Shown here: piece by piece, positions 44,348-53,752 of the stretch
Layout of the letters: every line of letters begins with the position of its first letter
How positions within the stretch are numbered: the first letter of the stretch is position 1
Translations under genes and position numbers: made by a program
The notes under the pieces: generated by a model
What the model was told of the DNA's origin: nothing
Databases searched by the model: none
What the model saw: only the letters and a program-made list of their open reading frames with translations
DNA from: Hydrocarboniclastica marina
GTDB lineage: Bacteria; Pseudomonadota; Gammaproteobacteria; Pseudomonadales; Oleiphilaceae
Reading direction: 5' to 3'
Length of the DNA: 64,000 nucleotides
NCBI RefSeq assembly: GCF_004851605.1
Contig: NZ_CP031093.1
Coordinates: 1,240,001-1,304,000 of the forward strand

Positions 44348-45565
44348 ATGTTTCGATTTCGCAAACTGAGCATCAAGTACAAACTCATGCTGGTCGTGAT
44401 ACTGACCACCAGCCTGGCGCTGGTGATATCTGTAGCGAGTATGGTCGTCTATGACCGGGAAAAGCAGCGCGAAATTCTTTCGGAGGAAATGACCGTCCTG
44501 ACGCAGGTTATTGCCTCCCGTAGCGCCGCGGCACTCAGCTTTAACGATGTCACCCGCGCGACCGAAAACCTGGCGGCGCTGTTATTTCGCCGATCGATCG
44601 TCTCTGCCTGTATGTATAGTGCCCCTGGCCATCTTTTTGCCAAGGCGCTCGCCGCTGGCGCGCCATCCCAGTGTGAAGCGCGGCCCCGGCCGGAAGGGCG
44701 GTATTTCGACGGGGGCTACCTGATGGTTTCCCAGCCTGTTGTACTCAACCGCCAGAGGATCGGCACGGTGGTCGTTCGTACCGACCTCTCTGACCTGGAC
44801 CGTAGACTGGCCAACCAGGTGATTGCTAACGCGCTCATACTCATACTGGCGTTGTTTGCCGCACTGCTGCTGACCTCCCGCCTGCAAAGGATGATCTATG
44901 AGCCGATCGTCAGGCTGGGTGAGGTCGCTCACAGGGTCACGTTTGACGGCAACTACTCCACCCGCGCCAGCACCACCAATGAGGATGAGATCGGCGAAAC
45001 GGTACATGCCTTTAATGCCATGCTGACGCGTATCGAGCAGGACAAGAAACAGCTCACTGCAATCGCCTATTACGATACGCTGACTATGCTGCCGAACCGG
45101 CGGAGCTTTACCGAACGGCTGGAGAAACTGCTGGAGGACGCTAACAGTGGCCAATCCAGGGGTAGGGTCGGCATTATTTTCGTGGACCTGGACCGTTTCA
45201 AGCAGGTCAACGATACGCTGGGCCACGATGTTGGCGATCTTTTCCTGCAGTCGTGCGCACGCCGCCTGGAGTCAGCCATGCCAACAACCGGTACGGCCTT
45301 CCGCCTGGCAGGGGATGAGTTTACGGTGCTCCAGACCGACATCGTGAGAGAGGAAGACCTCGCCGCGACCGCTCGTCGGATACTGGAGAACTTTGAGCCG
45401 CCGTTCAGCTGGCCCGGGGGTGAGCTGAATATGTCCGCCAGCATCGGCGGTGCAATATCCGAGTCTTCGGATGACGTCAGCAGTCTGCTGAAGAAAGCCG
45501 ACCTGGCGGTATATCGGGCCAAAGATGAAGGGCGGAATAACTACCAGTTTTTTGCAAGAACCTGA
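44348..45565 (+). CDS. YfiN-like membrane diguanylate cyclase (CHASE8-HAMP-GGDEF)
   Basis: The ATG at 44348 is preferred to a TTG at 44285 because it places the membrane helix near the N-terminus; 405 residues. Two membrane helices (about 15-37 and 158-180) bracket a periplasmic CHASE8-type domain, as in YfiN. HAMP follows (about 180-235), then GGDEF. The active-site motif reads AGDEF (first Gly replaced by Ala), a form known in active enzymes; no RxxD inhibitory site precedes it. It would make c-di-GMP unless held by YfiR, which is encoded in the divergent operon. This makes a YfiR-YfiN-type switch sitting next to the adhesin export genes. Confidence 0.9.
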   Translation: MFRFRKLSIKYKLMLVVILTTSLALVISVASMVVYDREKQREILSEEMTVLTQVIASRSAAALSFNDVTRATENLAALLFRRSIVSACMYSAPGHLFAKALAAGAPSQCEARPRPEGRYFDGGYLMVSQPVVLNRQRIGTVVVRTDLSDLDRRLANQVIANALILILALFAALLLTSRLQRMIYEPIVRLGEVAHRVTFDGNYSTRASTTNEDEIGETVHAFNAMLTRIEQDKKQLTAIAYYDTLTMLPNRRSFTERLEKLLEDANSGQSRGRVGIIFVDLDRFKQVNDTLGHDVGDLFLQSCARRLESAMPTTGTAFRLAGDEFTVLQTDIVREEDLAATARRILENFEPPFSWPGGELNMSASIGGAISESSDDVSSLLKKADLAVYRAKDEGRNNYQFFART

Positions 45566-45744
45566 TTGGCTGAGCTAAAGGAGAAACAGCCGCCAGCCCT
45601 CAACGGCAAAACCCGCTGGAACGCCCCGCTGTTTGAACAGGATCGGCGATAGCCAGTCATCGGACTCCCGATACAGCTGGCGACCAGAAGCGGTGAGTGA
45701 GGAGTAAAGAAAAGAGCGAGAGCAAAGGGTGTAGTGCTCCTGCT

Positions 45745-46875
45745 TTACTGCGGTAGCCGCCCATTAACCAGCAAGCGCCCCAGGTAGCGCTTCACAGCCT
45801 CTTCCCGTTCACAATTTCTCGCTGCCCCGTCCTGTAACGGATCACAGGCGGCGACCAGATCGTCCAGAGTAACGGGAGTGTCCAAACCCGTGCCGGCGAA
45901 CTCGCTGGAAGAAGACCCTTCGCCCCCCGGGCTGCTGTCCTGCTCGCTGACGATCTGATCCCGGAATTCCTCGTCGGACATGCCTGGCACAGAGGGTTCG
46001 ACAGGGGCGGGCGTCGGTTCTGCCACCCGTATTACCGGGTTATCCACCAGAAAAATTCTTCCACCCTCGCCACTGACTGCAATCGCATTTACCAGACCTT
46101 CATTATTGACCGGGACAGGGCTCAGCTCGCTGTAGTAATTGGCGGTCAGGCGTATGTTGCCTCCCACCGTAACAATTGACCCGGCTGCCGTATTGGTCAA
46201 CAGGTCGTTCCCAGACAACTCATCCATCGGGCTGCCGGCTTCAACGGAAACCCGACTGTCCGCACCTTCTACTGATACGGTAGCGCCGTCGGTGAAGGTA
46301 AAGCTTATGTCGCCGCCATCAGACGTGCTGAGTGCGCCACTGTTGAATACCTGGCGGGTTATGAAGTGTGCACCACCTGCGCCGACAGAAACCGTACCCT
46401 CGTTCCGAATGCCCTGGCTGGTCTCACCCGTGGAATCCAACAGGAAGCTTCCCTCTGCGAAATCGTCCAGGTTCAAGTCCCGGTCAGAAATAAGCAGGCC
46501 GCCGGCGCTGATGGCGCCTGTGCTGCCGATCAGCACGCCCGCGCTGTTCAGCAGGAAGACCTGACCGTTGGCGTTCAGGCTACCGAATATCTGACTCACG
46601 TTGCCGGAGAAGTCCCGGTTGAGGGCGATGGCGCCAGCATCGGGCTGAGTGAAGTTGACCGACTCACCGGCGCCGATGTTAAACGACGCCCAATCGATCG
46701 CCATGCGGTCACTGGTCTGGCTTATGTTTGTGTCCACGCCAGCCTGGGCGATGCTGCCCTGTCCAAACGCAATGGTGCCGTTCTGGGGGCCTGCATGTGC
46801 CAGCGCCGTAAATGACGTAAGAACCGCAAAGCCAGCCACACGCCGCAGTCCTTTTGGAGCTTTTATCTGCGTCAT
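45745..46875 (-). CDS. Short TpsA-like protein with filamentous haemagglutinin N-terminal domain
   Basis: A 376-residue exported protein. A signal peptide (VAGFAVLTSFTALAHA) precedes the TPS secretion domain (about 30-290), which contains the usual SLNANGQVFLLNSAG and VLIGSTGAISAGGLLISD blocks. The classical NPNG motif is NSAG here. After about 300 residues the chain becomes acidic and Ser/Pro-rich, and it ends with a short region (CDPLQDGAARNCEREEAVKRYLGRLL) containing a Cys pair. Normal TpsA proteins are thousands of residues long; this one is almost only the secretion signal, so it may be a small effector, a decoy or a truncated gene. TpsB is 1.6 kb away on the same strand. Confidence 0.87.
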   Translation of the reverse strand: MTQIKAPKGLRRVAGFAVLTSFTALAHAGPQNGTIAFGQGSIAQAGVDTNISQTSDRMAIDWASFNIGAGESVNFTQPDAGAIALNRDFSGNVSQIFGSLNANGQVFLLNSAGVLIGSTGAISAGGLLISDRDLNLDDFAEGSFLLDSTGETSQGIRNEGTVSVGAGGAHFITRQVFNSGALSTSDGGDISFTFTDGATVSVEGADSRVSVEAGSPMDELSGNDLLTNTAAGSIVTVGGNIRLTANYYSELSPVPVNNEGLVNAIAVSGEGGRIFLVDNPVIRVAEPTPAPVEPSVPGMSDEEFRDQIVSEQDSSPGGEGSSSSEFAGTGLDTPVTLDDLVAACDPLQDGAARNCEREEAVKRYLGRLLVNGRLPQ

Positions 46876-46903
46876 AATTTCAAGCCGAAGTGTAACGTAT
46901 TTT

Positions 46904-46930
46904 TACATATTCTCTGCTGAGCTTTGTCAA
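46904..46930 (-). promoter_or_regulatory. Candidate sigma-70 promoter for the short TpsA gene
   Basis: On the minus strand a perfect TTGACA (complement at 46925-46930) is followed after 15 bp by TATGTA. The spacing is two bases short of ideal. It ends about 28 bp upstream of the tpsA start codon. Confidence 0.45.
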
Positions 46931-47018
46931 AACTGAGCTACAGTTGAGCATAGCAGGGTTTTATACATTCACTACGGTTACGCCCTGACGGATCAATTTT
47001 CAGGCTCCATGGAGGGAC

Positions 47019-50000
47019 TTGCGGAGAGTAAGCATAAAGGTGCAACGGTCTCAGGGTTTTCCGTGCCGAATGATTCTGGTGCTTTTGCTACCGGTGTTTC
47101 TGGCCTCCTGCGGTGGCGATGACGAGTCTGGCTCCCGGACACAGGTGCAGAGTTTGCTTCTTCCGGGTGTTGAAGACCTGCCCGTTGAACTGCCTGTTGA
47201 CCTTCCTGACGAACTTCCTGAAGCTCTGCTCCCCCCGGATATAACTCTTCCCATTGACCTGGCCGGTGTGCCTGTACGCGTACCGGAAGCGCCGGTTTCC
47301 CGTCCCCGTATTCAGGGCCTCGCGACAAACAGCGGTATCGTTGAACTGGGGATCACCAACGATAATACAGTGGGCTTCCTTGGCCAGTCTGCCAAAGGTG
47401 ATTCCGTTGAGTTAGAGCTCGACGGCGAATTCATTGGCTCGGCGATGGGCCGGTCCGATGGGACCTGGGTGTTTGACTACCAGTCAGTCCCGCTACCGGA
47501 AGGCGCTCATGAGCTGGCCGCAACGCGTGTGACAAGCCGTGGTGAGAAGCTCGCTGCAGAGCAAACGTTCAATTTCGCCTATTTGCCCGATGCCATGCCT
47601 GCGCCCGTCATTTTGGGCATTTTGCCTGATACGGGTATTGATGATGCTGACGGCATAACATCGGCTACCGAGATCGAGCTGTTCGGTGTCGCCACGCCGA
47701 ACCTGCCGGTGATGGTCTACCTGAACGGGCTTGCCCTCGTGTCGACCGCTGCCGACCAAGATGGCAATTGGCTATTTGACTATCGCAGTGAGTCTCTGCC
47801 GGCGGGTATTCACCCTTTTTCTGCCCGGACTGAATATGAAGGGCAGATAAGCGCTACCTCGGCTGCCTATTCTGTCCATGTCGATCTCGTCGCTGCGCCG
47901 CCGACTATCGGCATTGACAACGACAGCAGTGGCGGCAGCGGGGTATCCAACAATCCCGCAGTGATTATTGGTGGCACGACCGAGCCCGGCAGTGCAGTCG
48001 AGGTGATACGTGATGGCACGCCGGTCGGTAATGTAACTGCCGATGAGAACGGTGACTGGCAGTTCGAGGACAGCGATACAACGCTGCCGGACGGCGACTA
48101 CGACTATAGTGCGGTGGTTACGGACCCGGCCGGCAACACCAGCGACGTGTCCTCTAGTGTATCGGTGGAAATTGATACCGTGGCCCCTTCAGTGCCGGCA
48201 GGTCTGGTGATTGCACCGGACACCGGGAGCGATACCACGGACGGGGTAACCGGCGAAAACGAGCTGACCTTTACCGGCACCGGTGACCCTGGTTCGGTTA
48301 CGGAAGTCTTTGTGGATGGCGATTCCGCTGGCACCACAGTGGTCGGCACAGACGGCACCTGGAGTCTTGATAATAGCGCCAGCCCGCTACCTGATGGGTC
48401 TTACACAATTACCGCGGACGCCACAGATACCGCGGGTAATACGTCTGCCATATCCGCGCCAATCACCGTGGTGGTTGATGTGACCGCGCCCTCAGCGCCG
48501 ACCATTGCTGGCATAAGCCCGGACAGCGGAACCGATAGCAGCGACGGCCTTACTTCAGCCGCGTCTCTCGCCCTGCAGGGATCCGGCACCGCCGGCGAAG
48601 TGATCACCGTCTATGTGGGCGGCACTGAAGCTGGCACCGCCGTAGTGGCCAGCAACGGCCTCTGGGCTCTGGCAGACCTGGGCGGACCTTTTGCCGACGG
48701 CACTTACGCAATAACCGCCACTGCCACCGACCTGGCTGGCAACACCAGTGCCGCGTCAGGATCCTTCTCCATGACGGTGGATACTGTAGCGCCGGCGGTG
48801 CCCTCGGGCCTGGCTTTTGCGCCCGACTCCGGTGTCACCGGCGACAGCATCACCAACACGGGTGAGCTTCAGTTTTCCGGCTCAGCAACAGCCGGCGCTT
48901 TCGTGCACGTCTATGCCAACAGCAGTTCGCTGGGTATGGTCACCGCGGATGGAGGTGGAAACTGGACGCTGGACACTACGGATGCGCCCCTGTCGACCGG
49001 GAGCTATAACATAACTGCCCGATCCGCGGATGGGGCGGGTAATACCTCTTCTGGGTCCACGCCTCTGAGTCTCACCATCAGCACGGTTATCGCTGCCCCG
49101 ACAATAAGCAGCATGTCTGGCGACACCGGCACCAATGGCGACGGCGTAACCAGTGACACCAGCCTGGCTTTTACCGGCACGGCAGAGCCCGGTTCCGCCG
49201 TGGAGCTATTGATAAACAGCGTGGCCCAGACCCCTGTGGTGACCACGAACGGTAGCGGCCTCTGGACATGGAACAGTCCCGGCCCTGCCTTGGCAGAGGG
49301 CAGCTATGACGTGTCCGCCCGGGCGACCAGCACGGTTGGTGTTATTTCAGCGCAATCCCCGGTGTTTGACCTTGTTGTGGACACCACCGCCCCTGCCACA
49401 ACGGTCGTTAGTCCCGCCAGCGGCGCGACCGGCGTTGGCTTTGACGGAACCCTGACGGTTTCCTTCGGCGAGCGGGTTTTTGCAAGCAGCGGCCAGCTCT
49501 CTGTATATCGGCAGTCCAATAATGCCGTCATTGAGCAGGTACCGCTTAGTGACGCCCGGGTCACGGGCCGTGGCACGGATACGCTGTCCATCAACCTGAA
49601 CAGCTCGCTCATCGGTGGCACGACTTACTATGTGCTGATCGATAGCGGCAGCCTGACTGATCTGGCCGGGAATGCCTACGCCGGCATCTCGGATTCGACC
49701 AGTTGGGCCTTCACTACCGCAGCGACGGCGGTTGACATGCTTTATCCGCCGAATGGCGCTACCGGTACTTCCCCGGCTGCTGACCTGTCTATACGGTTCA
49801 ACGAAGCAATCGAACGCGGCACTGGCAACCTCCGTCTCAAGAGGGTGAGTGACGACTCAGTCTTTGCCACCGTCGACATAGCTGGCGCCAGCGCTACAGT
49901 AGTCGGCACTGACGTGGTTAGCTTTGATATACCCTTGATGGACGCCGGTGTTGCCTACTATGTAGAGCTGGACGCCGGTGCCCTCCAGAACACTAACGGC

Positions 50001-53000
50001 GTTACGTATGCCGGATTCGCCGGTAACGGGACCTGGTCCTTCGAGACTTCGCCTGGCTCGGTCGCTACGGTTACCGGTATCAGTTCGCCGCTTGCCGATG
50101 GCACATACGCCACCGGTGCGGTCATACCCGTGCATGTCACTTTTAGTGAAGCTGTGAACGTCACCGATGGTTCGCCTGTACTGGCGCTGGATCTGGACGG
50201 CGGCACAGGCATTGCCACGTACGCTGCAGGGACCGGCAGTGCGGTGCTGACTTTCAACTACACAGTGGAATATGGCGACATCTCACCGGATCTGGGGTAT
50301 TTGAACACCGGCGCCCTTGGCCTTGGCGGCAGCCGTATCCGAACGGCGACCTATGCGGATGCCGATCTGACACTGCCGATTCCAGGCAGCGCGGGTTCAC
50401 TCAGTGGTACCAAGGACCTGGTTGTTGCTGGGCAGAGCATTAACGCCGGTGATCCAGGTGACAATGGCTCTATCGTGTCTGGGAACCAGGCAGGCGGCGC
50501 TCTGGGGGCTTCGCTTGCGGGCGTCGGTGATGTGAATGGTGATGGCTTCGAAGACTATGCAGTGGCGGCGCCGGGCATCGGCAACGGTGTGGTTTACGTC
50601 CTCTGGGGCAGAGACGCTTCGCCGCCTGCTGACATTACGTTAGGCGCGGGCGGCGCCATTAGCGCCGCGAGCGGGTTTCGGATATTGGGCCGTGCCGCTG
50701 GGGATGTTCTTGGCGCGAGCCTCGGTGGCGGGGCCGGAGATTTCAACGGCGACGGCTACGACGACATTGTTATCGGCGCCCCGGGAAGCGATGCCGGCGG
50801 CGTAGATGCGGGTGCTGTGTATGTTATCTGGGGGCAGGCGGGTTCGACGCGCGGTGACGTAATGCTTTCCGGGTTTAATCACAGCGCCGGAGCGACCAAC
50901 GCCGCTGGTATTGTGGTCCTGGGCTCGGAGGCTGGCCAGCTTTTGGGAGAGGGTGTGTTGATCCCGAACAATGGTCAAACCCTCGCGATCGGCGGTGATA
51001 TGAATGGCGACGGCGTTCATGACCTGGTGATTGGACATCCCGGCAGCGATTTGCAGGGCCTCGACGCCGGATTGGCTTACGTGGTCTGGGGCGAGCGGGC
51101 TCCGACGCGGCCCAATCTGGATCTGGCGGCGCTGGATGATTCAGGCATTCTGCTGACGCCGGGCAGCAATGCTGGCTGGCAGCTCGGCCAAAGCGTCAGC
51201 TTCGTTCACGACTTTAACAATAACGGCTATGCGGACCTTCTGCTCGGCGCGTCCGGCGCGAGCAACCTGGCCTTCAACGCGGGTGCTGCCTATCTGGTAT
51301 TTGGTGGCGATGCGCTTGTCGACGGCGATGTAACCACCCTCGGCGCAGCGGAAGGGCTGGCCCTCACCACCGCGTTAGCCGAAGGCCGCCTCGGAACGTC
51401 AGTGGCGGCAGGTGATTTTAACGGCGACGGTATTGCCGATCTGGCTGCAGGCGCACCGGGCGTTGACACCGTTTATATTGTTTATGGCTATGAAGCAGCG
51501 AGCTACAGCGGCCAGAACCTCGATATCATGGTCGCCGATGATGGCTACGCCATTACCAGTGACGCCAGCGGTGACGCCTTCGGCCACGCGATTGCCTCTG
51601 CCGGGGATTTTAATGCGGATGGTATAGACGACCTGTTATTGGGAGCGCACCTGAGCGATATGACTGCGGCCGATGCCGGCGCCGTCTGGGTTCTCAAAGG
51701 TAGCCGTTCAGACAGGGCAGCCACAGACCTCTTTGTTCTTGCGGATGACCAATTCATCAGCGTAGCCGGTGGCAGCGCTGGCGACCAGCTGGGCCGTGCG
51801 CTGGGCGGCGGCGATTTTAACGGCGACGGCTTCAGCGACGTAGCGCTGGGTGCCCCCGGCAACTCGACGGTAGCGGCCGGCGCCGGTCAGGTCGCGGCCA
51901 TACTGGGCGACAGCTACGGCACGAATCACCTGGTTGGCACGACGGGATCATTTGCGAATGAGCTGATCATCGGCAGTTCGGGAGACGATCTGGTCTCGGG
52001 CGGCGGCGGTGCGGATGCGGTATCGACCGGCGCTGGCATGGACATTATTTCTATCGCAGATTTGTCGTTTAGCAAGATCCGTGGCGGGCGTGGAAATCCA
52101 GTTACTGGCATGGATGTGCTGCAGTTTGCCGGTTCCGGCATGACTCTGGACCTGACCACTATGGCTTCGAGCCGCATTGACGGAATTGAGCTGGTCGACC
52201 TTAATGGTCAGGGCAATGCCATCAATCTTGACCCCCTGAGCCTGTTGGGAATGTCCCGTGAGACCCACCAGCTGTATGTCGTCGGTGATGGCAGCGATAC
52301 GGTGTCGGTAAAACCGGGTGATCTCTGGCTGGGCGACGGTACGGAGACGGTAGGGGCGGATACTTATAGAAAGTATGTATCCAGGGGCGCCGAGTTGTTC
52401 ATCGATGGCCTTGTTAATCAGGATGATATTGCAACGTTTAACGCTACCCAACGTTATAACCTGGATACCACATCGTCCGGTGCCGGCGTAGGCTCGGATG
52501 TTACTGACTTCCCGGTACTGGTGCGGATCACCAGCGCCAGCATTATTGATGCGACCGAGGCTGATGCCCGGGATATTCGTGTCATGGCCCCGGATGGATC
52601 TCTGCTGGACTATGAGATCGAGCGCTGGGATCAGGCTAACAATGCGGCCGAGCTTTGGGTCAAGGTGCCCGTGGTCTATGGCAACACGAACGGCGCGACT
52701 TCGAGCGACCGCAACTTCTTTACGCTGCTTTATGACGGCGGTGCAGGGGCATCCGATGGGCAGAATCCGGATGGTGTCTGGAGCAAGTACTCGGCGGTTT
52801 GGCACCTGAACGAGACTGGCTCAACGTCAGCCGCTGTCGACTCGACAGCCTATGGCAATAACGCCATGCTCAATAGCGGGCAGGGTACTAGCGTAACGGG
52901 GATCGCTGGCGCCGGGCGATCATTTACCAGCAACAATGCTATGGTGGCGAGCTACGCATCTTCGTTTAATGTGTCGGGTAATCAACCATTCACGGTCAGC

Positions 53001-53480
53001 GCGTGGATAGATCAGGCTGACCCGGGAGCTTGTGCGGGACCATTTAGCTCTATAACAGCTGCAAATCTCATTTATCGCGGTACGTCCGGATCCCACTGGA
53101 AGCTGGGAGGCTACGGTCGTGGCTATATTTGTGATTTGTCATCAGAGTTTTTTAACCTCAACGGCACTAGACTGGGCGGCGGAGCATTCGATGATTGGGG
53201 TAGCCCTGATCCTTCCTGGATTCTCTTTACGGCGGTCTACGATGGCTCAACCCTACGTTTCTACCAAAACGGAACACAGGTGGCATCGGCTACCGTGACC
53301 GCCAGCATGGAAAATAACCAGAGCCTCGTTTTCGGCGCGACCGGCGCAACCTTTGACGAGGTACGCTATGGTCGGCATGCCATGTCGGCGGCTGAAATCA
53401 GATTGATGTATTACAGCCAGAGAATCGTTCCCACTGGTTGGCTTGCAGATACACGCGTGCTTGTCAGTCCCGCCCCCTGA
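47019..53480 (+). CDS. Giant surface lipoprotein with Ig-like repeats, FG-GAP propeller, DUF2341 and LamG-like end
   Basis: 2153 residues. The start is uncertain: TTG at 47019, GTG at 47040, or ATG at 47070 (MILVLLLPVFLASC). All give a lipoprotein signal ending LASC. A Leu/Pro/Asp-rich segment with repeated LP units follows. About seven bacterial Ig-like domains fill roughly 95-790 (each closing with an A..GS/VDTVAP type linker). Two or three SbsA-like Ig domains follow (about 790-1130). Seven FG-GAP repeats (DxNGDGxxDxxxGxPG) begin near 1165, 1240, 1324, 1394, 1460, 1524 and 1594, which would close a seven-bladed propeller as in integrin alpha. A single RTX-like calcium motif (SGDDLVSGGGGAD) follows, then DUF2341 (about 1812-1920) and a LamG-like domain to the end. 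The protein is most likely a lipid-anchored adhesin. Confidence 0.9.
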   Translation: MRRVSIKVQRSQGFPCRMILVLLLPVFLASCGGDDESGSRTQVQSLLLPGVEDLPVELPVDLPDELPEALLPPDITLPIDLAGVPVRVPEAPVSRPRIQGLATNSGIVELGITNDNTVGFLGQSAKGDSVELELDGEFIGSAMGRSDGTWVFDYQSVPLPEGAHELAATRVTSRGEKLAAEQTFNFAYLPDAMPAPVILGILPDTGIDDADGITSATEIELFGVATPNLPVMVYLNGLALVSTAADQDGNWLFDYRSESLPAGIHPFSARTEYEGQISATSAAYSVHVDLVAAPPTIGIDNDSSGGSGVSNNPAVIIGGTTEPGSAVEVIRDGTPVGNVTADENGDWQFEDSDTTLPDGDYDYSAVVTDPAGNTSDVSSSVSVEIDTVAPSVPAGLVIAPDTGSDTTDGVTGENELTFTGTGDPGSVTEVFVDGDSAGTTVVGTDGTWSLDNSASPLPDGSYTITADATDTAGNTSAISAPITVVVDVTAPSAPTIAGISPDSGTDSSDGLTSAASLALQGSGTAGEVITVYVGGTEAGTAVVASNGLWALADLGGPFADGTYAITATATDLAGNTSAASGSFSMTVDTVAPAVPSGLAFAPDSGVTGDSITNTGELQFSGSATAGAFVHVYANSSSLGMVTADGGGNWTLDTTDAPLSTGSYNITARSADGAGNTSSGSTPLSLTISTVIAAPTISSMSGDTGTNGDGVTSDTSLAFTGTAEPGSAVELLINSVAQTPVVTTNGSGLWTWNSPGPALAEGSYDVSARATSTVGVISAQSPVFDLVVDTTAPATTVVSPASGATGVGFDGTLTVSFGERVFASSGQLSVYRQSNNAVIEQVPLSDARVTGRGTDTLSINLNSSLIGGTTYYVLIDSGSLTDLAGNAYAGISDSTSWAFTTAATAVDMLYPPNGATGTSPAADLSIRFNEAIERGTGNLRLKRVSDDSVFATVDIAGASATVVGTDVVSFDIPLMDAGVAYYVELDAGALQNTNGVTYAGFAGNGTWSFETSPGSVATVTGISSPLADGTYATGAVIPVHVTFSEAVNVTDGSPVLALDLDGGTGIATYAAGTGSAVLTFNYTVEYGDISPDLGYLNTGALGLGGSRIRTATYADADLTLPIPGSAGSLSGTKDLVVAGQSINAGDPGDNGSIVSGNQAGGALGASLAGVGDVNGDGFEDYAVAAPGIGNGVVYVLWGRDASPPADITLGAGGAISAASGFRILGRAAGDVLGASLGGGAGDFNGDGYDDIVIGAPGSDAGGVDAGAVYVIWGQAGSTRGDVMLSGFNHSAGATNAAGIVVLGSEAGQLLGEGVLIPNNGQTLAIGGDMNGDGVHDLVIGHPGSDLQGLDAGLAYVVWGERAPTRPNLDLAALDDSGILLTPGSNAGWQLGQSVSFVHDFNNNGYADLLLGASGASNLAFNAGAAYLVFGGDALVDGDVTTLGAAEGLALTTALAEGRLGTSVAAGDFNGDGIADLAAGAPGVDTVYIVYGYEAASYSGQNLDIMVADDGYAITSDASGDAFGHAIASAGDFNADGIDDLLLGAHLSDMTAADAGAVWVLKGSRSDRAATDLFVLADDQFISVAGGSAGDQLGRALGGGDFNGDGFSDVALGAPGNSTVAAGAGQVAAILGDSYGTNHLVGTTGSFANELIIGSSGDDLVSGGGGADAVSTGAGMDIISIADLSFSKIRGGRGNPVTGMDVLQFAGSGMTLDLTTMASSRIDGIELVDLNGQGNAINLDPLSLLGMSRETHQLYVVGDGSDTVSVKPGDLWLGDGTETVGADTYRKYVSRGAELFIDGLVNQDDIATFNATQRYNLDTTSSGAGVGSDVTDFPVLVRITSASIIDATEADARDIRVMAPDGSLLDYEIERWDQANNAAELWVKVPVVYGNTNGATSSDRNFFTLLYDGGAGASDGQNPDGVWSKYSAVWHLNETGSTSAAVDSTAYGNNAMLNSGQGTSVTGIAGAGRSFTSNNAMVASYASSFNVSGNQPFTVSAWIDQADPGACAGPFSSITAANLIYRGTSGSHWKLGGYGRGYICDLSSEFFNLNGTRLGGGAFDDWGSPDPSWILFTAVYDGSTLRFYQNGTQVASATVTASMENNQSLVFGATGATFDEVRYGRHAMSAAEIRLMYYSQRIVPTGWLADTRVLVSPAP

Positions 53481-53752
53481 GGGCGCGGACCCTCTTGTTT
53501 TCCCCGCCTCATTGCCCATAAGCTCATGTTGGTGGTAGCTAACGAACACGCATGCACCACCTCGCACTTACGATCTGGACACATACGCCACATTATCCCA
53601 AGCGGGCTTTAAGATGGTAGTTGAGTAGAGATCATAGCGAAACTGTGTTTCAGCGCTCGAACGGAATCTGGGACGTCCTCCTGTGCAGCGCACTGCCAAG
53701 CGAGGTCCCCGCAGGAACGACAGGACGGGCACTTACGACAAGGATGTTGGGC

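Noticed and set aside
51948-52805. A 285-codon minus-strand ORF inside the giant adhesin gene
   Set aside because: It is antisense to the RTX-like and DUF2341 part of an unbroken large gene, with no ribosome site or motif.
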